Source of the DNA: Pseudomonas faucium
GTDB taxonomy: Bacteria; Pseudomonadota; Gammaproteobacteria; Pseudomonadales; Pseudomonadaceae
Length of the DNA stretch: 64,000 nucleotides
Direction of reading: 5' to 3'
NCBI RefSeq assembly: GCF_021602585.1
Contig: NZ_BQIP01000002.1
Location: 310,001-374,000 of the forward strand
The position numbers and the translations under genes are program-made. Under the pieces are notes generated by a model that was not told where the DNA came from, made no database searches, and saw nothing but the letters and a program-made list of their open reading frames with translations. Each line of letters opens with the position of its first letter. Position 1 is the stretch's first letter. Shown here piece by piece: positions 12,830-28,386 of the stretch.

Positions 12830-12858
12830 AGTATAGGGGTGGATTAACCCCTATTCAA
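12830..12858 (-). promoter_or_regulatory. Sigma70 promoter of the atp operon with an embedded dyad
   Basis: On the minus strand TTGAAT, a 17 bp spacer and TATACT lie about 75 bp upstream of atpI. A perfect 8 bp inverted repeat (ATAGGGGT at 12833-12840, ACCCCTAT at 12847-12854) fills the spacer and touches both boxes, so a regulator could bind here. None is known to me. Confidence 0.7.
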
Positions 12859-12902
12859 CTCTTCGTAGTGATTTCCGACTGAGCGCTACAACAGGAATTG
12901 TT

Positions 12903-13775
12903 TCAGCGGATGTGAGCAAGCACACCTTGCAACTCGTCAAGCGAGTTGTAACGAATAACCAATTGCCCTTTTCCCTTGTTCCCGTGGCGTATCTGCACGG
13001 GCGAGCCCAGGCGCTCTGCAAGCCGCTGTTCAAGGCGCTCGATATCCGGATCAGGTTTGCTCGGTTCGACCGGATCAGGTTTGCCGCTGAGCCACTGGCG
13101 CACCAGTGCCTCGGTTTGGCGCACGGTGAGGCCACGTGCGACAACATGTCGCGCCCCTTCTTCCTGGCGATCTTCTTCCAGGCCGAGCAAAGCACGTGCG
13201 TGGCCCATCTCCAGGTCGCCGTGGGCGAGCATGGTCTTGATCGCTTCCGGCAGCGAGATCAGACGCAGCAGGTTGGCCACGGTGACCCGCGACTTGCCCA
13301 CGGCATCCGCCACCTGTTGCTGGGTCAGTTCGAACTCCTGCTGCAGCCGCTGCAGGGCCAGGGCCTCTTCCAGCGGGTTGAGGTCCTCGCGCTGGATGTT
13401 CTCGATCAGGGCCATGGCGATGGCCGCTTCGTCGGGCACTTCGCGGACCATCGCCGGGATGGTGTCCAGGCCGGCCTGCTGGGTGGCGCGCCAGCGGCGT
13501 TCACCGGCGATGATTTCATAGCGGTTGCCATCGATCGGGCGGACCACGATCGGCTGCATCACGCCATGGCTGCGAATCGAGTGCGCCAGTTCTTCCAGCG
13601 CCACCGGATCCATGTCGCGGCGCGGCTGATACTTGCCGCGCTGGATCAGTTCGACCGGCAGGTGTTGCAGTTCTTTCTGGTCGATCTTCACAGCCTGCTC
13701 TTCGAGCGCGCTGACGGACGGACCACTGAGCAGTGCATCCAACCCACGTCCGAGACCCCGTTTCTTAACGGCCAT
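12903..13775 (-). CDS. parB: Chromosome partitioning protein ParB
   Basis: ParB is the CTP-dependent clamp that loads at parS and spreads to organise the origin region for segregation. The 290 residues include the ParB/Srx domain (GERRWRATQQAGL; ENIQREDLNPLEEA), the helix-turn-helix (LTQQQVADAVGKSRVTVANLLRL) and a C-terminal dimerisation domain. It starts nine bases after the parA stop. Two candidate parS sites lie 12 kb away in recF. Confidence 0.98.
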   Translation of the reverse strand: MAVKKRGLGRGLDALLSGPSVSALEEQAVKIDQKELQHLPVELIQRGKYQPRRDMDPVALEELAHSIRSHGVMQPIVVRPIDGNRYEIIAGERRWRATQQAGLDTIPAMVREVPDEAAIAMALIENIQREDLNPLEEALALQRLQQEFELTQQQVADAVGKSRVTVANLLRLISLPEAIKTMLAHGDLEMGHARALLGLEEDRQEEGARHVVARGLTVRQTEALVRQWLSGKPDPVEPSKPDPDIERLEQRLAERLGSPVQIRHGNKGKGQLVIRYNSLDELQGVLAHIR

Positions 13776-13784
13776 GCGGATTCC

Positions 13785-14576
13785 TTAAGTTGTTTGTGCA
13801 GTGCGTAATTGACGGCGTTGACGGCGCACCAGTTCCCCGGCCAGGGCCAGGTAGGCGAGTGCACCACGCGATTGCTTGTCGTAGGCCAGTGCCGGCATGC
13901 CGAAGCTCGGCGCCTCCGCCAGGCGGATGTTGCGCGGGATGACCGTGTCGTACAGCTGCTCGCCGAAGTGCTCCTTGAGCTGCGCCGAAACATCGTTGTT
14001 CAGGCTCAGGCGCGGGTCGTACATGGTCCGCAGCAGGCCTTCGATCTTCAGTTGCGGGTTCAGGCGGGCGGCGATGCGCTTGATGTTATCCACAAGGTCG
14101 CTGAGACCTTCCAGTGCGTAGTACTCGCACTGCATCGGGATGATCACGCCATCGGAGGCGACCAGGGCGTTGAGCGTCAGCATCGACAGCGACGGTGGGC
14201 AGTCGATGAGGATGTAGTCGTAGCTCTCGCGGATCGGCGCCAGGGCATTGCGCAGGCGGCTCTCCTTGACCTGCATCTCCAGCAGCACCACTTCCGCGGC
14301 AGTCAGGTCGCGGTTGGCCGGCAGCAGCTGGAAGCCGCCGTGCTCGGAGTAGTGCATGGCCTGGGCAAGGTCGCATTCGCCGATCAACAGGTCGTAGACC
14401 GAATGCTCGAGTTCGTGTTTGTCCACACCGCTGCCCATGGTGGCGTTGCCCTGCGGATCGAGGTCGATCAGCAGCACACGACGCTTGGTCGCGGCCAGCG
14501 ATGCAGCAAGATTGATACAGGTGGTGGTTTTGCCCACTCCACCTTTCTGGTTCGCGATTGCGAATACCTTAGCCAT
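13785..14576 (-). CDS. parA: Chromosome partitioning ATPase ParA (Soj)
   Basis: This 263-residue ParA/MinD-type ATPase has the deviant Walker A KGGVGKTTT at residues 11-19, switch II DCPPSLS and the nucleotide-binding DLDPQGNAT motif. It works with ParB to move replicated origins apart. It is the third gene of the mnmG-rsmG-parA-parB unit. An exact DnaA box lies within it (14086-14094). Confidence 0.98.
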   Translation of the reverse strand: MAKVFAIANQKGGVGKTTTCINLAASLAATKRRVLLIDLDPQGNATMGSGVDKHELEHSVYDLLIGECDLAQAMHYSEHGGFQLLPANRDLTAAEVVLLEMQVKESRLRNALAPIRESYDYILIDCPPSLSMLTLNALVASDGVIIPMQCEYYALEGLSDLVDNIKRIAARLNPQLKIEGLLRTMYDPRLSLNNDVSAQLKEHFGEQLYDTVIPRNIRLAEAPSFGMPALAYDKQSRGALAYLALAGELVRRQRRQLRTAQTT

Positions 14577-14594
14577 TGTTGCGTGTGTTCCCAG

Positions 14595-15241
14595 TCATGC
14601 CTTGCGGCGCAGTATCAGCAGATGGCGCTGGCCCTGGCAACCTGGAACGGTCAGGGCCTGCTCGCTTTCCACTGTGAAGTCTGCGGGCAATGCTACCAGT
14701 TCATCGGCAGGATGCAGCCCCTTCATTGCAAGCCATTGCGTCCCGGTGTCGCCCAAGTGGCGGGTCCAGTTGGTGAAGTTCTCCATGCTGCTGAAGGCGC
14801 GGGAGATGATGCCGCTGAACGGCTGCGCGGGCTGGAAGGCCTCGACGCGGCTGTGGATAACCGTGAGGTTTTCCAGTTTCAGCTCCATTTTGACCTGGGT
14901 CAGAAAGCGCGTCTTCTTGCCGTTGGCATCCAGCACCGTCACCTGTTTGTGCGGGTGCAGGATAGCCAACGGAATGCCCGGCATGCCACCGCCGCTGCCC
15001 ACATCCAGCCAGGTTTCGCGGTCGCTGTGGATAAACCCCATGACGCTGAGGCTGTCGAGCAGATGGCGCGAGACCATCTCGTCCGGATCGCGCACGGCGG
15101 TCAGGTTGTAGGCTTTGTTCCACTTGATCAACAGGGCCAGGTAGCCCAGCAGCGCTTCGTGCTGCTGCGCGCTCAGCTCGATGCCGAGCTGGCGCGCGCC
15201 TGTGGACAACTCTTCTGCGTGCTGCGGGGTGACCAGGGAAC

Positions 15242-15245
<4 letters not shown>
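14595..15245 (-). CDS. rsmG: 16S rRNA (guanine527-N7)-methyltransferase RsmG
   Basis: RsmG (formerly GidB) is an S-adenosylmethionine-dependent methyltransferase of 216 residues. The SAM motif is [15 protein letters not shown] and a second motif is [12 protein letters not shown]. Its ATG overlaps the mnmG stop (ATGA), so the two are translationally coupled. Two exact DnaA boxes lie inside (14852 and 15026). Confidence 0.98.
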
Positions 15246-17137
<1,892 letters not shown>

Positions 17138-17520
17138 GCACCTCGTGCCTGTTTTTGCGAATAGAGAAGGTAAGCCGACAAGTATAGGGACTTCACCCCC
17201 TCTAAAGAAACCTTTTGCGCAAATTTTGACCAGGCTGTGGATGAGTGGCAGACAACAGAAATCAAAGAAGAGAAATTTAAAAAAGCTTTGTTTTTATGTT
17301 TATTCTTATGCACACGGATATCTGTGGATAACGTTCTGTATCCCTTATCAACCGTTGTGTAGAGAGAAATTAAACCCTGTGTCTGGATGGCCATGAGGGT
17401 TCTGGATAACCGGTTTTAGCCTGTGGATTAAATGCCTCTTTACCCACAGGCCGCTTTGTCCTCAGAAAAAAGGCCTGCTTATCAACTGACCTGAAGGCGA
17501 GTTACCCACAGGGCTCCTGC
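17138..17520. other. AT-rich, DnaA-box-rich gap between mnmG and mnmE (origin-like)
   Basis: This 383 bp stretch codes for nothing I can support. It has one exact DnaA box (TGTGGATAA at 17323-17331) and several boxes one base off: TGTGGATGA near 17236, TCTGGATAA near 17401, TGTGGATTA near 17422, and TTACCCACA near 17451 and 17502. They flank an AT-rich block at about 17255-17310. The design is like that of oriC, 4 kb away. It should also contain the mnmG promoter. Early work on Pseudomonas origins described more than one autonomously replicating segment near here; I recall this without certainty. Confidence 0.55.
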
Positions 17521-17524
17521 GGGC

Positions 17525-17553
17525 AAAAAAAAGCCGCTCCATGAAGGAGCGGC
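17525..17553 (-). terminator. mnmE terminator
   Basis: The stem GCCGCTCC/GGAGCGGC (17533-17540 with 17546-17553, 5-base loop) is followed on the minus strand by eight T. It begins 22 bases past the mnmE stop. Confidence 0.93.
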
Positions 17554-17574
17554 CTGGGTCTGGCAGGTTGTGGA

Positions 17575-18945
17575 CTACTTGCCGATGCAGAAACTCGAGA
17601 AAATCCTGCCGAGCAGGTCATCCGAACTGAAGGCTCCGGTGATTTCACCCAGTGCCTGCTGTGCCTGTCGCAAATCTTCTGCCAGCAGCTCTCCGGCCCC
17701 GGCCAGGGTCAATTGGGCACGCCCGTGTTCCAGGTGGTCGCTGGCCTGGCGCAGTGCATCCAGGTGGCGCCGGCGGGCGCTGAAGCCGCTCTCTGCGGTC
17801 TGCTCGTAGCCCATGCAGGCCTTGAGGTGTTCGCGCAGCAGCTGCAGCCCCTGGTCGTCGCCCTTGGCGCTCAGGGTGATCGTCACGTGCCCGTCGTCGC
17901 ATTGTTCCAGCGCTACCCGCTCGCCACTGAGGTCGGCCTTGTTGCGAATCAGCGTGACCTTGGCCGGGTCTGGCCGCTGGTCCAGGAACTCCGGCCACAG
18001 GGCAAACGGGTCGCTCGCCTCGGGGGCGGTGGAGTCCACCACCAGCAACACCCGGTCGGCTTCGCCAATGGCCTTGAGCGCGCGTTCCACGCCGATCTTT
18101 TCCACATGGTCATCGGTGTCGCGCAGGCCTGCCGTGTCGACCACGTGCAGCGGCATGCCATCGATGTGGATATGTTCGCGCAGGATGTCCCGGGTGGTGC
18201 CGGCGATATCGGTGACGATCGCCGCCTCGCGGCCGGCCAGGGTATTGAGCAGGCTCGACTTGCCGGCGTTGGGCCTGCCGGCGATCACCACGGTCATGCC
18301 GTCACGCAGCAAGGCGCCCTGCCCGGCTTCGCGCTGCACTGTGGACAACTCGCCACGCACGGTGTCGAGCATCGACAGCACATGCCCGTCAGCGAGGAAG
18401 TCGATTTCTTCTTCCGGGAAGTCGATGGCCGCCTCGACGTAGATGCGCAGGGCAATCAGCGCCTCGGTCAGGCTGTGCACACGCTTGGAGAATTCGCCCT
18501 GCAGCGAGCGCAACGCATTGCGCGCCGCCTGGCTGGAGCTGGCCTCGATGAGGTCGGCAATGGCCTCGGCCTGGGCCAGGTCGAGCTTGTCGTTGAGAAA
18601 TGCCCGCTCGCTGAACTCGCCCGGGCGCGCCAGACGGCAACCGACCTCGACGCAGCGCTGCAGCAGCATATCCAGCACCACCGGGCCGCCATGGCCCTGC
18701 AGCTCCAGCACATCCTCACCGGTGAACGAGTTCGGCCCCGGGAAGAACAGCGCGATGCCTTCATCCAGCACCAGCCCTTGCTCGTCGCGGAACGGGCCGT
18801 AGTGGGCATGGCGCGGGGTCAGGCTGCGGCCGGTGATGAGTTGGCCAGCCTTGGCCGCCAGTGGCCCGGACAGGCGGACGATGCCGACACCGCCGCGGCC
18901 CTGGGCGGTGGCGATGGCTGCGATGGTTTCACGCACAGTGTTCAT
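17575..18945 (-). CDS. mnmE: tRNA modification GTPase MnmE
   Basis: This 456-residue protein is the GTPase partner of MnmG. It has an N-terminal formyl-THF-binding domain ([17 protein letters not shown]), a G domain with P loop [12 protein letters not shown] and G3 [10 protein letters not shown], and the C-terminal FCIGK box whose cysteine is conserved. It has its own terminators on both sides, so it is probably monocistronic. Confidence 0.99.
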   Translation of the reverse strand: MNTVRETIAAIATAQGRGGVGIVRLSGPLAAKAGQLITGRSLTPRHAHYGPFRDEQGLVLDEGIALFFPGPNSFTGEDVLELQGHGGPVVLDMLLQRCVEVGCRLARPGEFSERAFLNDKLDLAQAEAIADLIEASSSQAARNALRSLQGEFSKRVHSLTEALIALRIYVEAAIDFPEEEIDFLADGHVLSMLDTVRGELSTVQREAGQGALLRDGMTVVIAGRPNAGKSSLLNTLAGREAAIVTDIAGTTRDILREHIHIDGMPLHVVDTAGLRDTDDHVEKIGVERALKAIGEADRVLLVVDSTAPEASDPFALWPEFLDQRPDPAKVTLIRNKADLSGERVALEQCDDGHVTITLSAKGDDQGLQLLREHLKACMGYEQTAESGFSARRRHLDALRQASDHLEHGRAQLTLAGAGELLAEDLRQAQQALGEITGAFSSDDLLGRIFSSFCIGK

Positions 18946-18975
18946 GCTCGAAAGCCTCTACGACAAATACGACAG

Positions 18976-19006
18976 ATAGCAAAAACGCCCCCGAGGGGGC
19001 GTTTTT
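18976..19006 (-). terminator. yidC terminator
   Basis: AAAAACGCCCCC (18981-18992) and GGGGGCGTTTTT (18995-19006) form a perfect hairpin with T runs on both sides. It lies 25 bases past the yidC stop and would work in either direction. Confidence 0.93.
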
Positions 19007-19031
19007 ATTCACAGGCTAGCTGAGTAGCCCG

Positions 19032-20714
19032 TCAAGCAGCAGCTTTTTTCGTCGCTGCTTCGATACGGCGGGTGATGTACCACTGCTGGGTGATCGACAA
19101 GCAGTTGTTCACAACCCAGTACAGCACCAGGCCCGCTGGGAACCACAGGAAGAAGAAGGTGAAGATGATCGGCATCATTTTCATCACCTTGGCCTGCATC
19201 GGATCCGGCGGAGTCGGGTTCAGGCGCTGCTGGATGAACATGGTCGCGCCCATGATGATCGGCAGGATGAAGAACGGATCCTTGATCGACAGGTCGGTGA
19301 TCCACAGCATCCACGGGGCCTGGCGCATTTCTACGCTTTCCAGCAGTACCCAGTACAGGGCCAGGAACACCGGCATCTGGACCAGAATCGGCAGGCAGCC
19401 GCCCAGCGGGTTGATCTTCTCTTTCTTGTACAGCTCCATCATCGCCTGGGACATCTTCTGGCGATCGTCACCGAAGCGTTCCTTCAGCGCGGCAAGCTTC
19501 GGCGCCACGGCACGCATGCGCGCCATCGAGCGGTAGCTGGCAGCCGACAGCGGGAAGAACAGGCCCTTGATGAGCATGGTCAGGACGATGATCGACCAGC
19601 CCCAGTTGCCCAGCAGGCTGTGGATATGTTGCAGCAGCCAGAAGATCGGCTGGGCGATGAACCACAGGAAGCCGTAGTCGACGGTCAGTTCCAGGCCTGG
19701 GGACAACTCCTTGAGCTTGGACTGGATCTTCGGGCCGGCGTACAGCATGGCGCTGGTTTCGACCTTGCCGCCAGCAGGTACGCTGATGGCCGGGCCGGTG
19801 TAGCCGATGATGTAGTTGCCCTGGCTGTCCTTGCGGGTCTGCACAACGTTGTTGTCGGACTTGGCAGGAATCCAGGCGGTCACGAAGTAGTGCTGCAGCC
19901 AGGCGACCCAGCCGCCGGACACATTTTCTTTCAAACTACCTTTGTCGATGTCCTTCATCGACACTTTCTTGTACGGCTCGGACGCGGTCCACATGGCGGC
20001 GCCCAGGTAGGTCGCGGTGCCGGTGGCAGTGCTCGAGGACGGATCGCCACTGGCGTCACGCTTGAGCTGGGCAAACATGTTGCCGCTCCAGGCCTGAGCG
20101 CTCTGGTTGTCGATCAGGTAGCTGACGGTCAGGTCGTACTCGCCGCGCTTGAAGCTGAAGCGCTTGATGTAGTTCACACCGTTGTCGCTGAACTTCAGGT
20201 CGACCACCAGTTGTTCCTGGCCGTCGGCCATCTGGTAGGACTTCTGCTCGGCAGCGTACAGCGGACGGCCAGTGGAACGGGCGTCCGGGCCATTGGCGCC
20301 GGTCAGGCCGCTCTGGGCCAGGTACACGCGCTCGCCACCGTTGTCGAACAGCTGGAACGGAATGTCCGGATGGTCCTGGCGGCGTGGGTATTTCGGCAGG
20401 TTCAGCTGGACGATGTCACCACCGACTGGGTCGATAGCCAGTTCCAGGACATCGGTCTTGACCTTGATCAGATCCTTGCTGAGTGCAACAGGTGCCAGTT
20501 CTGCAGGGCTCGACTCGCCGTTGGCGCTCGGTACATCGGCGCTGGCGCCGTTGTTGGCGGCGGGTACGCCATCGGGCAAGCCCGGAGCAACAGTGCTGGC
20601 AGCAGTATTCTGAGTCGGCAAGGCAGCCTGGCCGTAGTCATCGTTCCACTTCAGGACCATGACGTAGGACACGATTGCCAGGGCGGCGATCAGGATCGTG
20701 CGTTTAATATCCAT
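19032..20714 (-). CDS. yidC: Membrane protein insertase YidC
   Basis: YidC inserts and folds inner-membrane proteins, including ATP synthase subunit c. The start at 20714 (MDIKRTILIAALAIVSY, 560 residues) is the family N-terminus. An upstream in-frame ATG would only add an arginine-serine-rich stretch that is antisense to other sequence. The protein has an N-terminal membrane helix, a large periplasmic P1 domain and the five-helix insertase core (NWGWSIIVLTMLIKGLFFPL; PIIMGATMFIQQ). The start lies two bases after the yidD stop. Confidence 0.98.
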   Translation of the reverse strand: MDIKRTILIAALAIVSYVMVLKWNDDYGQAALPTQNTAASTVAPGLPDGVPAANNGASADVPSANGESSPAELAPVALSKDLIKVKTDVLELAIDPVGGDIVQLNLPKYPRRQDHPDIPFQLFDNGGERVYLAQSGLTGANGPDARSTGRPLYAAEQKSYQMADGQEQLVVDLKFSDNGVNYIKRFSFKRGEYDLTVSYLIDNQSAQAWSGNMFAQLKRDASGDPSSSTATGTATYLGAAMWTASEPYKKVSMKDIDKGSLKENVSGGWVAWLQHYFVTAWIPAKSDNNVVQTRKDSQGNYIIGYTGPAISVPAGGKVETSAMLYAGPKIQSKLKELSPGLELTVDYGFLWFIAQPIFWLLQHIHSLLGNWGWSIIVLTMLIKGLFFPLSAASYRSMARMRAVAPKLAALKERFGDDRQKMSQAMMELYKKEKINPLGGCLPILVQMPVFLALYWVLLESVEMRQAPWMLWITDLSIKDPFFILPIIMGATMFIQQRLNPTPPDPMQAKVMKMMPIIFTFFFLWFPAGLVLYWVVNNCLSITQQWYITRRIEAATKKAAA

Positions 20715-20716
20715 GA

Positions 20717-20962
20717 TTACTCGGCTATCGAAGAAGTTCGGGAGGAAGGAGCGGGAGGAACGGGATCGAAACCGCCGTCGTTCCACGGATGACAACGCCC
20801 CAGGCGACGAACGGCTAGCCACCCGCCACGCCAGAGACCATGGTTTTCAATGGCTTCGTAAGCGTAACAGGAGCAACTGGGGTAGAAACGACAGTGGCTG
20901 GCCATCAGAGGACTAATGGCGTAACGGTAAAACTGGATCGGAACGAGTGCCAGTTTACGCAT
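20717..20962 (-). CDS. yidD: Membrane protein insertion efficiency factor YidD
   Basis: This 81-residue protein has the family signature [19 protein letters not shown] and the cysteine-rich [13 protein letters not shown]. It associates with the membrane and helps insertion by YidC. Its ATG lies inside the last codons of rnpA (8 bp overlap), and it ends two bases before yidC. Confidence 0.97.
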   Translation of the reverse strand: MRKLALVPIQFYRYAISPLMASHCRFYPSCSCYAYEAIENHGLWRGGWLAVRRLGRCHPWNDGGFDPVPPAPSSRTSSIAE

Positions 20963-21359
20963 CTTGACTGTCTACCCCTGCGGAATCGGCGTTTGCCGCT
21001 GGAGAGGGCCGGCTGCGGGCCAGGCGTTTCCAGAGCTTGCCAAAGTGTTGGTGCAATTCCGGGTTTTCTATCTCACCCAATCCCTTGCGCGCGACGATCA
21101 CTATGTCCAAGCCAGCGAGCATTTGCTGGTTCAGACGGAAGGAATCGCGCATCAAGCGCTTGAGGCGATTGCGTTGAACGGCGAGCTTGACGCTCTTCTT
21201 GCCGATCACCAGGCCGAGGCGTGGATGATCGAGCCCGTTCTCGCGAGCAAGGATCAGCAGGTTTTTCCCTGGAACCTTGCCGGTTGGGGAGTCGAAGACC
21301 GCTTTGAAATGCCGGGGTGTAAGCAGTCGCTTTTCCCGACTGAAGTCCTGACTCACCAC
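20955..21359 (-). CDS. rnpA: Ribonuclease P protein component
   Basis: RnpA is the protein subunit of RNase P, which matures tRNA 5' ends. The GTG at 21359 is chosen (reading [13 protein letters not shown], 134 residues) because it gives the usual N-terminus and lies 13 bp after the rpmH stop. The next in-frame ATG upstream lies inside rpmH. The RNR motif [17 protein letters not shown] is intact. Confidence 0.95.
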   Translation of the reverse strand: MVSQDFSREKRLLTPRHFKAVFDSPTGKVPGKNLLILARENGLDHPRLGLVIGKKSVKLAVQRNRLKRLMRDSFRLNQQMLAGLDIVIVARKGLGEIENPELHQHFGKLWKRLARSRPSPAANADSAGVDSQDA

Positions 21360-21372
21360 CTGTGCCGAAAAA

Positions 21373-21507
21373 TCAAATGGCCAGACGCTTACGGCCTTTG
21401 GCACGACGACGCGACAGAACAGCGCGGCCGTTCTTGGTAGCCATACGGGCACGGAAGCCGTGGGTGCGAGCGCGCTTGATGGTGCTTGGTTGGAAAGTAC
21501 GTTTCAT
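21373..21507 (-). CDS. rpmH: 50S ribosomal protein L34
   Basis: This 44-residue basic protein begins [20 protein letters not shown] and ends [12 protein letters not shown]. It is the first gene of the rpmH-rnpA-yidD-yidC unit and reads away from oriC. Confidence 0.99.
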   Translation of the reverse strand: MKRTFQPSTIKRARTHGFRARMATKNGRAVLSRRRAKGRKRLAI

Positions 21508-21568
21508 GGCGTGTTACCTGGGTTTGTCGACAACGGGCCGGGATGGCCCCCTTTTTAAGAGATCGGCG

Positions 21569-21597
21569 ATTCTAGAGAAAGCAAGCCAATAGGTCAA
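21569..21597 (-). promoter_or_regulatory. rpmH promoter
   Basis: On the minus strand TTGACC, a 17 bp spacer and TAGAAT form a strong sigma70-type promoter about 62 bp upstream of the rpmH ATG. Confidence 0.8.
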
Positions 21598-21639
21598 TTT
21601 CCAACCAGTCATTCCTTATGGAAGGTGATCGCTGGCGTT

Positions 21640-22022
21640 CCTCCGGCCAAGGCTTGCCCGTGCAGGCAAACGGACGACAAAATGAAAAAAAAGAAGAGAC
21701 ATATAAAAAGCTTTTCTGAAGAACTTATAACTCTTAAGTGGATAAGTATCTGTGGATAACCTCTTGCAGCCCTTTATTCATGGGCTGTACAGAATTTCAA
21801 AACCTTGTCCACAACGGGTGCTGCGCCTGTGCTGCGCATGCGCACAAGTTGTGGATGAAAACGCCGCTTATCCACAGGAGAGTTATCCACACGGCTCGAC
21901 TCAGGGTTGTGCATAGCCCTCATGTGCGCTTATCCACAGGGCTTATCCACCGCCTTGAAAGGGTGTTTTGGTCGCTAAATGGGTGATTTGTCATGGCTCA
22001 GAATGTTTCCACATGTGGATAA
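21640..22022. other. oriC: Chromosomal replication origin oriC
   Basis: The rpmH-dnaA gap holds five exact 9-mer DnaA boxes: 21751-21759 and 22014-22022 (TGTGGATAA), and 21868-21876, 21883-21891 and 21930-21938 (TTATCCACA). Four more differ by one base: 21737, 21805, 21850 and 21943. An AT-rich block at about 21678-21735 next to the first boxes is the likely unwinding element. Gene orientation diverges here. The placement agrees with the known origin position in Pseudomonas. Confidence 0.95.
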
Positions 22023-22044
22023 CTGAGCGCTCGACCGGTACAAT
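22014..22044 (+). promoter_or_regulatory. Candidate dnaA promoter overlapping a DnaA box
   Basis: TACAAT at 22039-22044 is a good -10 box 48 bp before dnaA. The matching -35 position falls in the exact DnaA box at 22014-22022 and is a poor hexamer. This overlap would allow autorepression by DnaA; that is inference. Confidence 0.4.
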
Positions 22045-22091
22045 GGCGGTTTGTTTTTGCCTCATCCGGCTTTCAAACTCAGGGGATATCC

Positions 22092-23627
22092 GTGTCAGTG
22101 GAACTTTGGCAGCAGTGCGTGGAGCTTCTGCGCGATGAACTGCCTGCCCAGCAATTCAACACCTGGATCCGTCCGCTACAGGTCGAAGCCGAAGGCGACG
22201 AGTTGCGCGTCTATGCGCCTAACCGCTTCGTTCTCGATTGGGTGAATGAAAAGTACCTCGGCCGCCTGCTCGAACTGTTGGGTGAGAACGGCAGCGGCAT
22301 CGCGCCTGCCCTTTCCTTATTAATAGGCAGCCGTCGCAGCTCTGCGCCGCGCGCTGCGCCCAACGCCCCGGTCAGTGCTGCAGTGGCAGCCTCGCTCGCG
22401 CAAAGCCAGCCCCAGGCTGCCAATGCCCCGGCCGCAGCTGTTGCCGAGCCGGTCATGGCCAGCGTTGTCGAACCTGTGCTGGTGACCGATAGCGCCGAGT
22501 CGTCCTCGCGGGACAGCTTCGATGCCATGGCCGACAGCAACGCGGCACCCGCTGCCAGCGGGCGTACCGAACAACGCACCGTCCAGGTCGAAGGTGCGCT
22601 CAAGCACACCAGCTACCTGAACCGCACCTTCACCTTCGAAACCTTTGTCGAAGGCAAGTCGAACCAGCTGGCGCGCGCCGCGGCCTGGCAGGTGGCCGAC
22701 AACCCCAAGCACGGCTACAACCCGCTGTTCCTGTATGGCGGCGTAGGCTTGGGCAAGACGCACCTGATGCATGCTGTGGGTAACCACCTGCTGAAGAAGA
22801 ACCCGAATGCCAAGGTGGTCTACCTGCATTCCGAGCGCTTCGTCGCAGACATGGTCAAGGCGCTGCAGCTGAACGCGATCAACGAATTCAAGCGGTTCTA
22901 CCGCTCGGTGGATGCGCTGCTGATCGACGACATCCAGTTCTTCGCCCGCAAGGAGCGTTCGCAGGAAGAGTTTTTCCACACCTTCAACGCCTTGCTCGAA
23001 GGTGGCCAGCAGGTGATTCTCACCAGCGACCGCTACCCCAAGGAAATCGAAGGCCTGGAAGAGCGTCTGAAGTCGCGCTTCGGCTGGGGCCTGACGGTGG
23101 CCGTGGAGCCGCCGGAACTGGAAACCCGTGTCGCGATCCTGATGAAGAAGGCCGACCAGGCCAAGGTCGAGCTGCCGCACGACGCAGCGTTCTTCATCGC
23201 CCAGCGCATCCGCTCCAACGTGCGTGAACTGGAAGGCGCCCTGAAGCGGGTGATTGCCCACTCGCACTTCATGGGCCGCGACATCACCATCGAGCTGATT
23301 CGCGAGTCGCTGAAAGACCTGCTGGCGCTGCAAGACAAGCTGGTGAGTGTGGATAACATTCAGCGCACCGTGGCCGAGTACTACAAGATCAAGATCGCCG
23401 ATCTGTTGTCCAAACGCCGCTCGCGTTCCGTCGCGCGCCCGCGTCAGGTGGCCATGGCGTTGTCCAAGGAGCTGACCAACCATAGCCTGCCGGAAATCGG
23501 CGACATGTTTGGCGGCCGCGACCACACCACCGTGCTGCACGCCTGCCGCAAGATCAACGAATTGAAGGAATCCGACGCGGACATCCGCGAGGACTACAAG
23601 AACCTGCTGCGCACGCTGACGACCTGA
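22092..23627 (+). CDS. dnaA: Chromosomal replication initiator protein DnaA
   Basis: DnaA binds the oriC boxes and opens the origin. The 511-residue protein starts at a GTG ([18 protein letters not shown]). It has domain I, a long Ala/Pro-rich linker (about residues 85-170), the AAA+ domain with Walker [11 protein letters not shown] and [10 protein letters not shown], and domain IV with the DNA-binding [15 protein letters not shown] motif. An exact DnaA box lies inside the gene (23348-23356). dnaN follows 40 bp downstream. Confidence 0.99.
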   Translation: MSVELWQQCVELLRDELPAQQFNTWIRPLQVEAEGDELRVYAPNRFVLDWVNEKYLGRLLELLGENGSGIAPALSLLIGSRRSSAPRAAPNAPVSAAVAASLAQSQPQAANAPAAAVAEPVMASVVEPVLVTDSAESSSRDSFDAMADSNAAPAASGRTEQRTVQVEGALKHTSYLNRTFTFETFVEGKSNQLARAAAWQVADNPKHGYNPLFLYGGVGLGKTHLMHAVGNHLLKKNPNAKVVYLHSERFVADMVKALQLNAINEFKRFYRSVDALLIDDIQFFARKERSQEEFFHTFNALLEGGQQVILTSDRYPKEIEGLEERLKSRFGWGLTVAVEPPELETRVAILMKKADQAKVELPHDAAFFIAQRIRSNVRELEGALKRVIAHSHFMGRDITIELIRESLKDLLALQDKLVSVDNIQRTVAEYYKIKIADLLSKRRSRSVARPRQVAMALSKELTNHSLPEIGDMFGGRDHTTVLHACRKINELKESDADIREDYKNLLRTLTT

Positions 23628-23667
23628 TGGCCGTCAGCCCAGCTAATTGAAGGCAAGGGACTAGACC

Positions 23668-24771
23668 ATGCATTTCACCATTCAACGCGAAGCCCTGTTG
23701 AAACCCCTGCAACTGGTCGCCGGTGTCGTCGAGCGCCGCCAGACCTTGCCGGTCCTGTCCAACGTACTGCTGGTCGTACAAGGCCAGCAGCTGTCGTTGA
23801 CCGGTACCGACCTGGAAGTCGAACTGGTAGGCCGCGTGCAACTCGAAGAGCCGGCCGAGCCTGGCGAAATCACTGTCCCGGCGCGCAAGCTGATGGACAT
23901 CTGCAAGAGCCTGCCCAACGACGTTCTGATCGATATCAAGGTCGATGAGCAGAAGCTGTTGGTCAAGGCCGGCCGTAGCCGTTTCACCCTGTCGACCCTG
24001 CCTGCCAACGACTTCCCGACGGTGGAAGAAGGCCCGGGTTCGCTGACCTGCAACCTGGAGCAGAGCAAGCTGCGCCGCCTGATCGAGCGCACCAGCTTCG
24101 CCATGGCTCAGCAGGACGTGCGCTACTACCTCAACGGCATGCTGCTGGAAGTGTCGCGCAATACCTTGCGCGCAGTGTCCACCGATGGCCATCGCCTGGC
24201 CCTGTGCTCGATGAGCGCCGCGATCGAACAGGATGAGCGTCACCAGGTCATCGTGCCGCGCAAGGGTATCCTCGAGCTGGCGCGCCTGCTCACCGACCCT
24301 GAAGGCATGGTCAGCATCGTGCTCGGCCAGCATCACATCCGCGCGACCACCGGTGAGTTCACCTTCACCTCGAAACTGGTCGACGGCAAATTCCCGGACT
24401 ACGAGCGCGTGCTGCCTAAAGGTGGTGACAAGCTGGTGGTGGGCGATCGTCAGGCGCTGCGTGAAGCCTTCAGCCGTACCGCGATTCTTTCCAACGAAAA
24501 GTACCGCGGCATTCGCCTGCAACTGGCTGCCGGCCAGCTGAAGATCCAGGCCAACAACCCTGAGCAGGAAGAAGCCGAAGAAGAAATCAGCGTCGACTAC
24601 GAAGGCAGCTCGCTGGAAATCGGCTTCAACGTCAGCTATCTGCTCGACGTGCTGGGTGTCATGACTACCGAGCAAGTTCGTCTGATCCTGTCCGACTCCA
24701 ACAGCAGTGCCCTGCTGCAGGAAGCCGGCAACGACGATTCTTCCTACGTAGTTATGCCGATGCGCCTGTAA
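23668..24771 (+). CDS. dnaN: DNA polymerase III subunit beta (sliding clamp)
   Basis: DnaN is the ring-shaped processivity clamp. The 367 residues begin [17 protein letters not shown] and end with the conserved SYVVMPMRL. Three homologous clamp domains fit the length. It lies between dnaA and recF in a probable operon. Confidence 0.99.
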   Translation: MHFTIQREALLKPLQLVAGVVERRQTLPVLSNVLLVVQGQQLSLTGTDLEVELVGRVQLEEPAEPGEITVPARKLMDICKSLPNDVLIDIKVDEQKLLVKAGRSRFTLSTLPANDFPTVEEGPGSLTCNLEQSKLRRLIERTSFAMAQQDVRYYLNGMLLEVSRNTLRAVSTDGHRLALCSMSAAIEQDERHQVIVPRKGILELARLLTDPEGMVSIVLGQHHIRATTGEFTFTSKLVDGKFPDYERVLPKGGDKLVVGDRQALREAFSRTAILSNEKYRGIRLQLAAGQLKIQANNPEQEEAEEEISVDYEGSSLEIGFNVSYLLDVLGVMTTEQVRLILSDSNSSALLQEAGNDDSSYVVMPMRL

Positions 24772-24784
24772 CGTAGCAGGCCAA

Positions 24785-28313
<3,529 letters not shown>

Positions 28314-28337
28314 TCAGGTGTAGAAACCGCACAAAAG

Positions 28338-28365
28338 AAAGCCCGCGTAAGCGGGCTTTTTTTTT
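28338..28365 (+). terminator. gyrB terminator
   Basis: AAAGCCCGC (28338-28346) pairs with GCGGGCTTT (28351-28359) across GTAA and runs into nine T. It lies between the convergent gyrB and FisR-type genes. Confidence 0.95.
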
Positions 28366-28386
28366 GGCTGCTCGATCTTGCAAGGG

